64,000 nucleotides of DNA from Modestobacter sp. VKM Ac-2986 (GTDB lineage: Bacteria > Actinomycetota > Actinomycetes > Mycobacteriales > Geodermatophilaceae): NCBI RefSeq assembly GCF_026967795.1, contig NZ_JAPVBH010000002.1, positions 62,001 to 126,000 of the forward strand, given 5' to 3'. Every line of letters begins with the position of its first letter. Position 1 is the first letter of the stretch. The position numbers and the translations under genes were made by a program. Below are positions 24,000 to 32,225 of the stretch, piece after piece. Below the pieces are notes generated by a model, which saw only the letters and a list, made by a program, of their open reading frames with translations, was not told the origin of the DNA and made no database searches.

Positions 24000-25577
24000 T
24001 CAGGAGGCGCGTTCGGCCACCAGGTCCGCGGCCGTCACCCCGGTCATGGTCCGGACGACGTTGGGTGCCGACTCCCGGGCGGCCCGGGCCGCGAGCACCT
24101 CGCGAGCCACGACCGCGTCGTCGAAGGCGACCGGCGCACCGTCGTCGGTCATCGTCGTCTCGTGACCGCGGCCCACCACGATCACCACGTCGGCGGCGCC
24201 GCCGGCCTGCACCGCGGCGGCGATCGCCGCCCGGCGGTCGAGCACGGTGTGCACCTCGGCGGTGCCGCCGAGCAGCCCGACCCGCAGCTCCTCGACGATC
24301 GACTCCGGCCGCTCACCGTGGCTGCCCTCGTTGGTGAGCCAGACGGTGTCCGCGGCGCGGGCGGAGACGCCGAGGCCCTGCCGCTTGTAGCGGTCGCGCC
24401 GGCCGCGGGCGCCCAGCACCAGGTGCACCCGGCCGCCGGGCCCGGTCAGCTCGTGGGCGGTCTGCAGCGCCGCGGCCAGGGCGCGCGGGGTGTGCGCGTA
24501 GTCGACGACGACCAGCGGGCCGGCGTCCGCGCGCAGCAGGGTGTTGCGCCCGGCCGGCGGCGCGGTGGTGGCCAGCCCCGCGGCCACGGTCTGCGGGGAG
24601 ATGCCCATCGCCCGGCCGGTGGCCCAGGCGGCGGCGAGGTTGCCCACGTGCACCCGGCCGACCAGCGGCGAGGACAGCCAGTGCCGGCCGTCGGCGTCCT
24701 CGACCACCAGGTTCGTGCCCGCCGCGCCGGTCTGCCAGCTCACCACCCGCACGTCGGCCGTCGGGTCGTCGGTGGCCGACACCCGGGTCACCGGCACCCG
24801 GGCCTGGTCGGCCAGCCGGCGTCCCCACGGCTCGTCGACCACGACCACCGCGCTGTCGGTGCGCTCGGGGGTGAACAGCCGCGCCTTGCTGGCCCAGTAC
24901 TGCTCGATGGTGCCGTGGTGGTCGAGGTGGTCCTCCTCGAAGCCGGTGAAGATCGCCACGGACACGTGCACGCCGTCGACCCGGCCGACGTCCAGGGCGA
25001 TCGAGGAGGCCTCGACCACCGCGCTGGTGGCGCCGGCGTCGAGCATCCAGGCCAGCAGGCCGTGCAGCTCGGGGGCCTCGGGCGTGGTCAGCCGGGTGCT
25101 GCGGGTCTGGTCACCGACCCGCGCACCGAGGGTGGTGACCACCCCGGCGCACTCCCCCGCGGCCTGCAGCACGCCGCGCACCAGGGTGCTGGTCGTCGTC
25201 TTGCCGTTGCTGCCGGTGACCCCGACCAGCCGCAGCCGGTCGGCCGGGTCGCCGGCCAGCAGGGCGCCCAGCGGCCCGAGCTGGGCGCGCACCGAGGGCA
25301 CCAGCAGCTGCGGGACGTCGACGTCGACCGGCCGGTCGACCAGGAGGGCGGCGGCACCGGCGGCGACCGCGGTGGCGGCGAACCGGTGACCGTCGCTGCG
25401 CCCGCCCCGCACGCAGGCGAACAGGCAGCCCGGGGTCACCGCACGGGAGTCGGTGACCAGGCCGTGCAGCACCAGCCCGTCGGTCGCACCGGAGGCCACG
25501 ACCGGGCCGGTCGCAGCAGTGCGGGCACGCCGTTCGACCGCTGACCAGACCACCCCGGGGAACGACACCGTTCTCAT
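24000..25577 (-). CDS. Mur ligase family protein (MurE-like, altered specificity loops)
   Basis: The 525-residue protein has the three Mur ligase domains: N-terminal UDP-binding-like domain (residues 1-115; VTDSRAVTPGCLFACVRG), central ATPase with P-loop TGSNGKTTT (121-129), carbamylated-lysine region YWASKARLF, and DYAHTP. In the C-terminal domain the usual GAGGDRD is GARGRRD, and the DNPR motif that binds diaminopimelate in true MurE is absent; NEGSHGERP stands there instead (416-424). The terminal GRGHET is kept. The gene is outside any cell-wall cluster. It probably ligates an amino acid to a carboxylated substrate, but perhaps not UDP-MurNAc-dipeptide. ATG 25577 is chosen over an upstream frame extension. 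Confidence 0.85.
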   Translation of the reverse strand: MRTVSFPGVVWSAVERRARTAATGPVVASGATDGLVLHGLVTDSRAVTPGCLFACVRGGRSDGHRFAATAVAAGAAALLVDRPVDVDVPQLLVPSVRAQLGPLGALLAGDPADRLRLVGVTGSNGKTTTSTLVRGVLQAAGECAGVVTTLGARVGDQTRSTRLTTPEAPELHGLLAWMLDAGATSAVVEASSIALDVGRVDGVHVSVAIFTGFEEDHLDHHGTIEQYWASKARLFTPERTDSAVVVVDEPWGRRLADQARVPVTRVSATDDPTADVRVVSWQTGAAGTNLVVEDADGRHWLSSPLVGRVHVGNLAAAWATGRAMGISPQTVAAGLATTAPPAGRNTLLRADAGPLVVVDYAHTPRALAAALQTAHELTGPGGRVHLVLGARGRRDRYKRQGLGVSARAADTVWLTNEGSHGERPESIVEELRVGLLGGTAEVHTVLDRRAAIAAAVQAGGAADVVIVVGRGHETTMTDDGAPVAFDDAVVAREVLAARAARESAPNVVRTMTGVTAADLVAERAS

Positions 25578-25654
25578 GCTAGAGGGAGCCGCAGGAGTCC
25601 GGCAGCCCGAGACCGGACGGTGCACGACCGATCCGGGACTGGTTGGCTGCGGGC

Positions 25655-26065
25655 ATGGCCCGACTGACCACCGAGGACGTCGCCTGCTGGGTGATCAAGA
25701 GCGCCCGACCACCCGACGCCGTCCTGCCCGGCTGGCTGCCCGGGAGCGCCGCCGAGCTCGACCGCTGCGTGCGCCCCTCCTACCGGCTGGAGCTGATGGG
25801 CGCCGGGCAGCCGGTGCTGCTGTGGGTCAGTGGCCGAGACCGCCCCGGCGTGCACGCCCTCGGCGTCCTCACCGGTCCGGTCACCGCGACCGACGGCGGC
25901 CCCGCGGTCCCGCTGCGCCTGACCCGGCTGGCCGAGCCGGTGGACCGGGCCGAGCTGCTGGCCGACCCGGTCGCGCGGGACGCCGAGGTGCTGCGGATGC
26001 CGGCGGGCAGCAACCCGTCGTGGCTGTCGGCGGAGCAGTACGCCGCCGTGCTCGCGCTGACCTGA
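25655..26065 (+). CDS. EVE domain-containing protein
   Basis: The 136-residue protein has the EVE/PUA-like fold pattern: an opening CWVIKSARP, the central SYRLELMGAGQPVLLWVSGRDRPGVHALG, given as a region, and a basic LRLTRL strand. EVE domains resemble YTH domains and are thought to bind modified bases in DNA or RNA. The ATG at 25655 fits the domain start. It is divergent from the MurE-like gene and convergent, one base away, with the YnfA gene. Nothing in the neighbourhood assigns a partner. Confidence 0.75.
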   Translation: MARLTTEDVACWVIKSARPPDAVLPGWLPGSAAELDRCVRPSYRLELMGAGQPVLLWVSGRDRPGVHALGVLTGPVTATDGGPAVPLRLTRLAEPVDRAELLADPVARDAEVLRMPAGSNPSWLSAEQYAAVLALT

Positions 26066-26066
26066 G

Positions 26067-26399
26067 TCAGCCGGCGCGCGGGGCGTACATGATCATCGAC
26101 ACCCCGGCCAGGCAGACGGCCGCGCCCAGGAGGTCCCACCGGTCGGGGCGGAAGCCGTCGGCGACCACCGCCCACAGCAGCGACCCGGCGACGAACACCC
26201 CGCCGTAGGCGGCCAGCACCCGGCCGAACGCCGCCTCGGGCTGCAGGGTGGCGACCATCCCGTACAGCGCGAGCGACACCATCCCGACGCCCACCCAGAG
26301 CCAGCCGCGGTGCTCGCGCAGCCCCTGCCACACCAGCCAGGCGCCGCCGATCTCCAGCAGCGCGGCGAGGACGAACAGGGCGATGGAGCGGATGGTCAC
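26067..26399 (-). CDS. YnfA family membrane protein
   Basis: The 110-residue protein matches the YnfA/UPF0060 family in length and layout: four helices, with [26 protein letters not shown] at the start, [50 protein letters not shown] in the middle (given as regions) and [10 protein letters not shown] at the end. The family is distantly related to small multidrug resistance (EmrE-like) transporters; transport is not firmly shown. The GTG at 26399 gives the family length; a run of G-rich sequence provides only a weak ribosome binding site. Confidence 0.9.
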   Translation of the reverse strand: MTIRSIALFVLAALLEIGGAWLVWQGLREHRGWLWVGVGMVSLALYGMVATLQPEAAFGRVLAAYGGVFVAGSLLWAVVADGFRPDRWDLLGAAVCLAGVSMIMYAPRAG

Positions 26400-26458
26400 A
26401 CCCCCACTCTGCCGCCCCGGGCCTCGCGGTCGCCTCCGGGCTGGGACCATGGGTCCTC

Positions 26459-27262
26459 GTGACGGACAGCCGGTACCGCCTGGGCGGACTCGCATGGGTG
26501 CTGACTCTTCAGTTCTTCGTCGTGGAGGCGATCGCGGCCTCCCGGTTCGGGGGCTACTCCTACACCCGGGACACGATCAGCGACCTGGGGACGGCGGGGT
26601 CCTCGGCCCGGCTGCTGATGAACGGCTCGTTCATCGCCCAGGGCCTGCTCATCATCGCCGGCGCGCTGCTGCTGGGACCGGGCCTGGCCGGCACCGGCGG
26701 GCGGCTGTCCCGGGTGCTGCTGACCGTCTCCGGCATCGGCGTGCTGCTGGTCGGGGTCTTCCCCTCCGACGGGGACGGCACCGTGCACGCGATCGCCGCG
26801 GGCGCGCACCTGCTGGGCGGCGGCATCGGGCTGACCGCGCTGGCCTACGGCGTCCGCCCGCGCTCGGAGGGGCTGGGCACCACGCTGGCCGTGCTGGGCC
26901 TGCTGGGCATCATCGCGACGATCTTCTTCGGCGCGGCGGTGTTCCTGTTCCTCGGCGAGGGCGGCACCGAGCGGGTCGCCGCCTACGTGCTGCCGATCGG
27001 GCTGGTCGCCGCCGGTGTCGCGCTGTGGCGCCAGAAGGACGACTGGCTGGCGCTGACCAACCCCGACGGGACGCCGAGCCGCCGCCAGCTGCGCGAGGAC
27101 GCCCGGCTGCAGCGCGCCCAGCAGGCCGCCGCCCGCGACGCCGCCCTGGAGGCCGCCGCCACGCGCCGCCCCGAGCCCCGGCCGGCCGCGCCCGTCCAGC
27201 AGGCCACCGCCGAGGACGACGACTTCGACCCCGACGACCCCTGGGCCCCCCGCCGCCGCTGA
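26459..27262 (+). CDS. DUF998 domain-containing membrane protein
   Basis: The 267-residue protein has six predicted transmembrane helices in residues 1-195 with the DUF998 landmarks [12 protein letters not shown] (residues about 33-44) and [20 protein letters not shown] (about 97-116). A long charged, alanine-rich C-terminal tail (about 200-267) is probably a cytoplasmic coil or disordered. The function of DUF998 proteins is unknown. The start is GTG 26459. It converges on the arsenic operon, and the space after it is filled by paired inverted repeats. Confidence 0.85.
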   Translation: MTDSRYRLGGLAWVLTLQFFVVEAIAASRFGGYSYTRDTISDLGTAGSSARLLMNGSFIAQGLLIIAGALLLGPGLAGTGGRLSRVLLTVSGIGVLLVGVFPSDGDGTVHAIAAGAHLLGGGIGLTALAYGVRPRSEGLGTTLAVLGLLGIIATIFFGAAVFLFLGEGGTERVAAYVLPIGLVAAGVALWRQKDDWLALTNPDGTPSRRQLREDARLQRAQQAAARDAALEAAATRRPEPRPAAPVQQATAEDDDFDPDDPWAPRRR

Positions 27263-27279
27263 CGCCACCCGGGCGGTGC

Positions 27280-27457
27280 GGGACGCCGAGTGTGCGCTCA
27301 CCGGGCTCACTCGGCCGGACCGAGCCCGCTGCGCGCACCCTCGGCGTCCGACCGCGGGATCCGGGGCGCGTCACGGGAGTGCCCACCTGCGCCGAGAGTG
27401 CGCTGAGCGGGGTCCTGGCGCTCCTCCGGGCCCGGTGAGCGCACACTCGACGTCCGG
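27280..27457. repeat. Two REP-like inverted repeat pairs (four copies of a 27-nt unit)
   Basis: A unit of the form GACGCCGAGTGTGCGCTCAC occurs four times with alternating orientation: plus at 27280-27308, minus at 27322-27349, plus at 27388-27414, minus at 27428-27457. Units 1 and 4 are nearly identical over 27 nt. Neighbouring units form two imperfect hairpins of about 70 nt, 108 bp apart. They fill the space between two convergent genes and could also act as a terminator. The arrangement resembles BIME-type repetitive extragenic palindromes. Confidence 0.75.
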
Positions 27458-27466
27458 CAGCAGCGG

Positions 27467-28027
27467 TCAGCCGGTGAGCCAGGCCTCGCGGGTGAGGGCG
27501 TACTCGACCTCGCCGTGCTCGGCCCCGGGCAGCGCGGTCTCCCACTGCAGGTGGAACGTGCGCACGTGCTGGAGGCCCACGGCGGCCAGCACCGCCCGGG
27601 ACCCGGCGTTGACCGCCATCGTCTCGGCGGACACCCGCTGCAGCCCGAGGTCGGCGAAGGCGTGCCGCACCAGCTCGCGCGCCCCCTCGGTGGCCAGCCC
27701 GCGCCGCCACCACCGGGGCAGCAGCCGGTAGCCGAGCTCGGCCTGCCCCTCGGCGGGCCCCTGGTCAGGGCGCTCCGGGACGTCGAGCAGCCACCAGCCG
27801 ACCGGCTCGCCGTCCACGGAGCCCACCCAGAACCCCAGCCCGGGCGCCCGCTCGGCCACCGCGAGCCGCTGCACGTGCCGGGCGAGCACCTCGGCGCGGG
27901 TGCGCGGCCGGGGCTCCAGGTACCGCATCACCGCCGCGTCGCCGTCCAGCTCCACCTCGAACTCGCGGTGGGCGTCGGCCAGCGGCTCCAGCAGCAGCCG
28001 GTCGGTGCGCAGGGCCGCCTGGGTCAC
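27467..28027 (-). CDS. GNAT family N-acetyltransferase (RimJ/RimL type) at the end of the ars operon
   Basis: The 186-residue protein has the Acetyltransf_3 pattern: MTQAALRTDRLLLEPL at the start, GYRLLPRWWRRGLATEGARELVRHAF with the acetyl-CoA pyrophosphate loop RRGLATEG (residues about 108-115), and NAGSRAVLAAVGLQHV. It would acetylate a protein terminus or a small amine. The GTG start overlaps the arsC stop (GTGA), so it is the fourth gene of the arsenic operon. Acetyltransferases that inactivate organoarsenicals (ArsN) exist, but they are of the phosphinothricin acetyltransferase type, so this role is only a possibility. Confidence 0.85.
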   Translation of the reverse strand: MTQAALRTDRLLLEPLADAHREFEVELDGDAAVMRYLEPRPRTRAEVLARHVQRLAVAERAPGLGFWVGSVDGEPVGWWLLDVPERPDQGPAEGQAELGYRLLPRWWRRGLATEGARELVRHAFADLGLQRVSAETMAVNAGSRAVLAAVGLQHVRTFHLQWETALPGAEHGEVEYALTREAWLTG

Positions 28028-28431
28028 CGGGCGGCGACGTCCAGCTCGCTGAGCAGGCCGCGGATGCGGGTCTCGATCTCGTCGCGGATCGGCCGCACCG
28101 CCTCCACCCCCTTGCCGGCCGGGTCGGTGAGCGCCCAGTCCAGGTACCGCTTGCCGGGGAAGACCGGGCAGGCATCGCCGCAGCCCATGGTGATGACCAC
28201 GTCGGAGGCCTCGACGGCGTCGGTGGTGAGCACCTTCGGACGCTGGTCGGAGATGTCGATGCCGACCTCGGCCATCGCGGCGACCGCGGCGGGGTTGACC
28301 TGGTCGCCGGGCACGGAGCCCGCGGAGCGGACCTCGACGGCGTCGCCGGCCAGGTGCCGCAGCCAGCCGGCGGCCATCTGGGAGCGGCCGGCGTTGTGCA
28401 CGCAGACGAACAGGATGCTGGGGGTGCTCAC
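28024..28431 (-). CDS. arsC: Arsenate reductase (low-molecular-weight phosphatase type)
   Basis: The 135-residue protein carries the P-loop CVHNAGRS near the N-terminus (Cys10 as nucleophile, CX5R-S) and further cysteines in TMGCGDACPVFPG, as in thioredoxin- or mycothiol-coupled arsenate reductases. It reduces arsenate to arsenite, the form handled by Acr3 and ArsM. GTG 28431 follows an AGGAGGAACCC ribosome binding site and overlaps the acr3 stop codon. The gene is third in arsM-acr3-arsC-GNAT. Actinobacterial enzymes of this class often use mycothiol/mycoredoxin; which electron donor applies here is not shown. Confidence 0.93.
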   Translation of the reverse strand: MSTPSILFVCVHNAGRSQMAAGWLRHLAGDAVEVRSAGSVPGDQVNPAAVAAMAEVGIDISDQRPKVLTTDAVEASDVVITMGCGDACPVFPGKRYLDWALTDPAGKGVEAVRPIRDEIETRIRGLLSELDVAAR

Positions 28432-29540
28432 GGGTTCCTCCTGAGGGGGACGGTCGGGTCGTCGGGCAGCCAGCGGCGGCCTGCCCACAGCGAGACGTAC
28501 ACGAGCGCGACGAGCACCGGCACCTCGATCAGCGGGCCGACCACGCCGGCCAGCGCCTGACCGGAGGTGACGCCGAAGGTGCCGATGGCCACCGCGATGG
28601 CCAGCTCGAAGTTGTTGCCGGTGGCGGTGAAGGCCAGGGTCGCCGTCTTCGCGTACCCCAGCCGCAGCCGCAGGCCGAGGGCGAACGAGCCGCCGAACAT
28701 CAGCGCGAAGTAGGCCAGCAGCGGCAGCGCGATGCGGACGACGTCCCAGGGTGCTGCGGTGATGGCCTCCCCCTGCAGCGCGAAGAGCATCACGATGGTG
28801 AACAGCAGGCCGTAGAGCGCGACCGGGCCGATCCGCGGCAGGAACCGGGACTCGTACCAGTCCCGGCCCTTCGTGCGCTCCCCGATCGTGCGGGTGAGGA
28901 AGCCGGCGACCAGCGGGATGCCCAGGAACACCAGCACGCTGACCACGATGGCCCCGACGCTGAACTCCGCCGAGGTGGTCGACAGGCCCAGCCAGCCGGG
29001 CAGCACCTGCAAGTAGAACCAGCCGAGCGCGGCGAAGGCGACGATCTGGAACACCGAGTTGATCGCCACCAGCACCGCGGCGGCCTCGCGGTCACCGCAG
29101 GACAGGTCGTTCCAGATCAGCACCATCGCGATGCAGCGGGCCAGGCCCACGATCACCAGTCCGGTGCGGTACTCGGGCAGGTCGGGCAGCAGCAGCCAGG
29201 CCAGGGCGAACATCAGCGCTGGGCCGAGGAGCCAGTTGAGCACCAGCGAGGCGCCGAGCAGCCGGCGGTCACCGGTCACCCGGTCCAGCTCGGAGTACCG
29301 GACCTTGGCCAGCACCGGGTACATCATCAGCAGCAGCCCGAGCGCGATCGGCAGGCTGACCTCGCCCACCCGGACGGCGTCCAGCGCGTCGTCCAGGCCG
29401 GGGACGAACCGGCCCAGCAGCAGCCCGGCGGCCATCGCGGCGAGGATCCACACCGGCAGGAAGCGGTCCAGCCGCGAGAGCCGGGCCAGGACCGGGGCGT
29501 CGGGAGCGGGGCGGGCGAGGTCGCCGACGACGTCGCTCAC
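28428..29540 (-). CDS. acr3: Arsenite efflux transporter Acr3
   Basis: The 370-residue protein has the ten-helix layout of the Acr3/BASS fold. The conserved membrane cysteine is Cys136 in VGLARCIAMV, followed by IWNDLSCGD, and the conserved glutamate of helix 9 is Glu312 in TATGNNFELAIAVAIG. It exports arsenite, driven by the proton gradient, across the cytoplasmic membrane. The GTG start overlaps the arsM stop and its stop overlaps the arsC start, so production of the three proteins is coupled. Confidence 0.95.
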   Translation of the reverse strand: MSDVVGDLARPAPDAPVLARLSRLDRFLPVWILAAMAAGLLLGRFVPGLDDALDAVRVGEVSLPIALGLLLMMYPVLAKVRYSELDRVTGDRRLLGASLVLNWLLGPALMFALAWLLLPDLPEYRTGLVIVGLARCIAMVLIWNDLSCGDREAAAVLVAINSVFQIVAFAALGWFYLQVLPGWLGLSTTSAEFSVGAIVVSVLVFLGIPLVAGFLTRTIGERTKGRDWYESRFLPRIGPVALYGLLFTIVMLFALQGEAITAAPWDVVRIALPLLAYFALMFGGSFALGLRLRLGYAKTATLAFTATGNNFELAIAVAIGTFGVTSGQALAGVVGPLIEVPVLVALVYVSLWAGRRWLPDDPTVPLRRNP

Positions 29541-30280
29541 GTGGGCTTGCCCGCCCGCACGACCGCACCGTGCATGCCGTCGGCGACCGGGTGGGTGAGC
29601 ACGACCTCCGGGTCGGTGAAGCCGGCGGCCAGCAGTCCCTCGGTGTACTCGCTGATCGACAGTGCACCGGCGATGCAGCCGACGTGGCTGCCGCGCGCGG
29701 CCCGCTCGGCCGGGGTCAGGACGTCGTCGGCGACGACGTCGGAGATGCCGAGGCGCCCGCCGGGGGCGAGCACCCGGAACGCCTCGGCGAGGACGGCGGC
29801 CTTGTCGGTGGACAGGTTGACCACGCAGTTGCTGATGACCACGTCGACGCTGGCGTCGGGGAAGGGCAGCGCCTCGATCTCCCCGCGGCGGAACTCGACG
29901 TTGGTGGCGCCGGCCGCCTCGGCGTTCTGCCGGGCCAGGGCGAGCATCTCCTCGGTCATGTCCACGCCGTAGGCGAAGCCGGTCGGCCCGACCCGGCGGG
30001 CGGACAGCAGGACGTCGATCCCGCCGCCGGAGCCGAGGTCCAGCACCCGCTCGCCGGGCCGCAGGTCGGCCACGACCATCGGGTTGCCGCAGCCCAGGCT
30101 GGCCGCCACCGCCTCCGCCGGGAGGCCGTCGGTCTCACCGTCGTCGTACAGCCCGGCGCCGAAGCGCTCGTCGACCTCGACCGGCCGGGGACCCGCCTGG
30201 GTCTCACAGCACCCGGCGTCGGTGACCTCGCGGGCCATCGCGGCGTACCGCTCCCGAACCTGCTCACGCAGCTCGCTCAT
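29537..30280 (-). CDS. arsM: Arsenite S-adenosylmethionine methyltransferase ArsM
   Basis: The 247-residue enzyme has SAM motif I VLDLGSGGGIDVLLSARRVG (residues 79-98) and the conserved cysteines that bind arsenite: Cys24/25 (AGCCET), Cys64 (LGCGNP), Cys152 (SNCVVNLS) and Cys202 (VGCIAG). It methylates arsenite to methylarsenicals. The ATG at 30280 is preceded by AGGAGGAGCG. It is the first gene of a minus-strand operon divergent from arsR, with two ArsR-type operators in the 94-bp space between them. Confidence 0.95.
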   Translation of the reverse strand: MSELREQVRERYAAMAREVTDAGCCETQAGPRPVEVDERFGAGLYDDGETDGLPAEAVAASLGCGNPMVVADLRPGERVLDLGSGGGIDVLLSARRVGPTGFAYGVDMTEEMLALARQNAEAAGATNVEFRRGEIEALPFPDASVDVVISNCVVNLSTDKAAVLAEAFRVLAPGGRLGISDVVADDVLTPAERAARGSHVGCIAGALSISEYTEGLLAAGFTDPEVVLTHPVADGMHGAVVRAGKPT

Positions 30281-30291
30281 CGCTCCTCCTC

Positions 30292-30309
30292 CATCGACGT
30301 CCGTCGATG
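30292..30309. promoter_or_regulatory. ArsR operator near the arsM start
   Basis: CATCGACG-TC-CGTCGATG is a perfect 8-bp dyad 12 bp before arsM. The minus strand reads ATCGACGGACGTCGAT, matching the second site at 30339-30354 in 14 of 16 positions. Confidence 0.75.
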
Positions 30310-30338
30310 CCTCGTCGGGGGCAACTGTGACCGAGGGG

Positions 30339-30354
30339 ATCGACGGATGTCAAT
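30339..30354. promoter_or_regulatory. ArsR operator near the arsR start
   Basis: ATCGACGGATGTCAAT on the plus strand lies 20 bp before arsR and matches the arsM-proximal site in 14 of 16 positions. It probably overlaps the arsR -10 region, giving autoregulation. Confidence 0.7.
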
Positions 30355-30374
30355 GTCTGCGGCACGATGGGCGC

Positions 30375-30695
30375 ATGACCGCTGTCGCCTGCTGCTCGCC
30401 CCTGCAGGGCGCCCCCCTGTCGGCGGAGGACGCCCAGACGCTGGCCCGCACGGTCAAGGCACTGGCCGACCCGACCCGGCTGCGGCTGGTGTCGCTGGTC
30501 GCCGCGCACGGCGGCGAGGCGTGCGTCTGCGACCTCACCGAGCCGGTCGGGCTCTCCCAGCCCACGGTCTCCCACCACCTCAAGGTGCTCGTCGACGCCG
30601 GGCTGATGACCCGGGACAAGCGCGGGGTGTGGGCCTACTACGCCCTGGTGCCCGGCGCACTGGCCGACCTCGCCCGGGTGCTCTCCACGCCCTGA
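30375..30695 (+). CDS. arsR: ArsR family metalloregulator
   Basis: The 106-residue winged-helix repressor carries the metal-binding motif ACVCDL (Cys50, Cys52) in the helix before the recognition helix SQPTVSHHLKVL (residues about 61-72), plus an N-terminal Cys-Cys pair (Cys6, Cys7) that may supply a further arsenite ligand, as in some actinobacterial ArsR proteins. It should leave its operators when arsenite binds, releasing arsM-acr3-arsC-GNAT and its own gene. ATG 30375 matches the family start; there is no clear ribosome binding site. Confidence 0.93.
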   Translation: MTAVACCSPLQGAPLSAEDAQTLARTVKALADPTRLRLVSLVAAHGGEACVCDLTEPVGLSQPTVSHHLKVLVDAGLMTRDKRGVWAYYALVPGALADLARVLSTP

Positions 30696-30714
30696 CCGTC
30701 CACGCCCTGACCGC

Positions 30715-31620
30715 TCACGCGGTCGCCTCGGCGGGCACCGGCACCGGCGGGCGCACCCGCCGCCGGGACACCGCCACCCCCAGCAGGCAGACCGCGCCAC
30801 CGACGAAGGCCAGACCCGGCGGCACCTCGTCCAGCAGCGCCCAGCCCAGCAGCACCACGATCGGCGGGACCAGGTACGTGGTGACCGCCAGCCGGCCGGC
30901 GTCCATCCGGCCCAGCGCGTAGGCCCAGGTGCTGAACGCCAGCGCCGTCGGCACCACCCCCAGGTAGACCATGCCGAGCACCGACGACGCCGGCGCCGCA
31001 CCCAGGTCGGCGGCCAGCGCCCCGGCCCAGGGCAGGCAGCACAGCGCGCCGATGGCACAGGCGGTGAAGGTGACCTGCAGCGCGGGCAGCCGGCGCAGCA
31101 GCGGCTTCTGCGACACCACGCCGATCGCGTAGGTCAGCGCGGCCACCAGGCACAGGACGACGCCGAGCAGGTCCGCCCCCGCCTCGCGGGTGGCGAACCC
31201 GATGAGCAGGACGCCGCAGAAGGCGATCGCCAGCCCGATCACCAGCCAGCGCGGGAACCCCTCACCCAGCAGCAGCCCGGCGAAGACGGCGATGAGCACC
31301 GGGCCGATGTTGACCAGCATCGCGGTGGTGCCGGCGTCCAGGTGCTGCTCGGCGGCGTTGAGGGCCACGTTGTAGACGCCGAACCAACCCACCCCGCAGA
31401 CGGCCAGCAGCCGCCACTCCCCCGCGGTCGGCCGCACCCAGCCACGCGGGGCCAGCAGCAGGCCGAGCACGAGGGTGCCGACCGCCAGCCGGCCCAGCGC
31501 CAGCGCGCCGGGCGAGAGGTCCGCACCGACCGCGCGGATGCCGATGAACGCCGAGGCCCAGGCCAGCACCGTCACCGAGACGGCGAGCAGGACCAGTGGG
31601 ACGCGCGGGGTGGAGGGCAC
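30715..31620 (-). CDS. EamA/DMT family transporter
   Basis: The 301-residue protein has ten predicted helices in two EamA repeats. Typical landmarks are LAWASAFIGIRAVG in TM1, LNAAEQHLDAGTTAMLVNIGPVL at the end of the first half and YLGVVPTALAFSTWAYAL and YLVPPIVVLLGWALLDE in the second. It probably exports an amino acid or other metabolite. The GTG at 31620 is preceded by TAGGGT exactly 7 nt upstream, the leaderless promoter pattern; longer frames upstream are not membrane-like. It converges on arsR. Confidence 0.9.
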   Translation of the reverse strand: MPSTPRVPLVLLAVSVTVLAWASAFIGIRAVGADLSPGALALGRLAVGTLVLGLLLAPRGWVRPTAGEWRLLAVCGVGWFGVYNVALNAAEQHLDAGTTAMLVNIGPVLIAVFAGLLLGEGFPRWLVIGLAIAFCGVLLIGFATREAGADLLGVVLCLVAALTYAIGVVSQKPLLRRLPALQVTFTACAIGALCCLPWAGALAADLGAAPASSVLGMVYLGVVPTALAFSTWAYALGRMDAGRLAVTTYLVPPIVVLLGWALLDEVPPGLAFVGGAVCLLGVAVSRRRVRPPVPVPAEATA

Positions 31621-31726
31621 GTCGCCGACCCTAGGTGGCGCCGGCGACGTCCTCTGGCGGGATCCGGCCACCGCACCCGGGACTGGCCGTCCCGTTGCGA
31701 CCGGAGGCAGTCCCGACGCGGTCGGG

Positions 31727-32010
31727 TCAGCGCGCCGGTGCGGCCAGCAGGTCGCGCACGGTGCGCGGCTCACGGCCCAGCAGCTCCCCGAGCAGCGGGT
31801 CGACGCCGGCGAAGAAGCCCTGCTCGGCGGCGGAGTACATGCCCAGCATGAAGCGGGCCACGAACTCCGGCGTCCCGCCGGCGACCTGGCCGGCGACCCA
31901 CTCCTCGGGGTCGACCAGCACGCGCTCGACCGGGCGCCCGGCCACCTCGGCGGCGGTCGCAGCGACGTCGGCGAAGGTCGGTGCGGCGCCCGCGGTCAGG
32001 GTCACCGGCC
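31727..32010 (-). pseudogene. C-terminal remnant of an NmrA-like NAD(P)-binding oxidoreductase
   Basis: About 94 codons remain, from GPVTLTAGAAPTFADVAATA to REPRTVRDLLAAPAR. The pattern, including FADVAATAAEVAGRPVERV, EEWVAGQVAGGTPEFVARF and GVDPLLGELLGREPRTVRDLL (regions), is that of the C-terminal third of NmrA/QorB-like NAD(P)H-binding proteins. The N-terminal Rossmann fold and start are gone; upstream of 32010 the frame reads antisense to another gene fragment. It is a truncated, probably non-functional gene. Confidence 0.65.
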
Positions 32011-32188
32011 CGTGCTGCGCGAGGTCCTCACCGACGCCCCGGCCGTGGCGGGGTCCGGGCCGATGGCCGCCACCGTCGCCTTCCACGCGGTCGCACCGCA
32101 GCTGGACGTGCTGACCCCGGGCGAGCAGCACCTGCTGGGTGAGCTGCTCGACCGGGCCGTCGACGCCCTGGCCGCCGGGCAGCCGTAG
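32006..32188 (+). pseudogene. C-terminal remnant of a TetR-like regulator
   Basis: The last 60 codons of a plus-strand gene run from RPVLREVLTDAPAVAGSGPM to LLGELLDRAVDALAAGQP and stop at TAG 32188. Codon third positions are almost all G or C, as in real genes here. The helical pattern resembles the dimerisation end of a TetR repressor. No start and no DNA-binding domain remain; the sequence switches at about 32006 into the NmrA remnant on the other strand. The TetR identity is tentative. Confidence 0.45.
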
Positions 32189-32225
32189 GCCCCGACCGGC
32201 GGTGCCCCGGGCCAGGATGGCCGGC

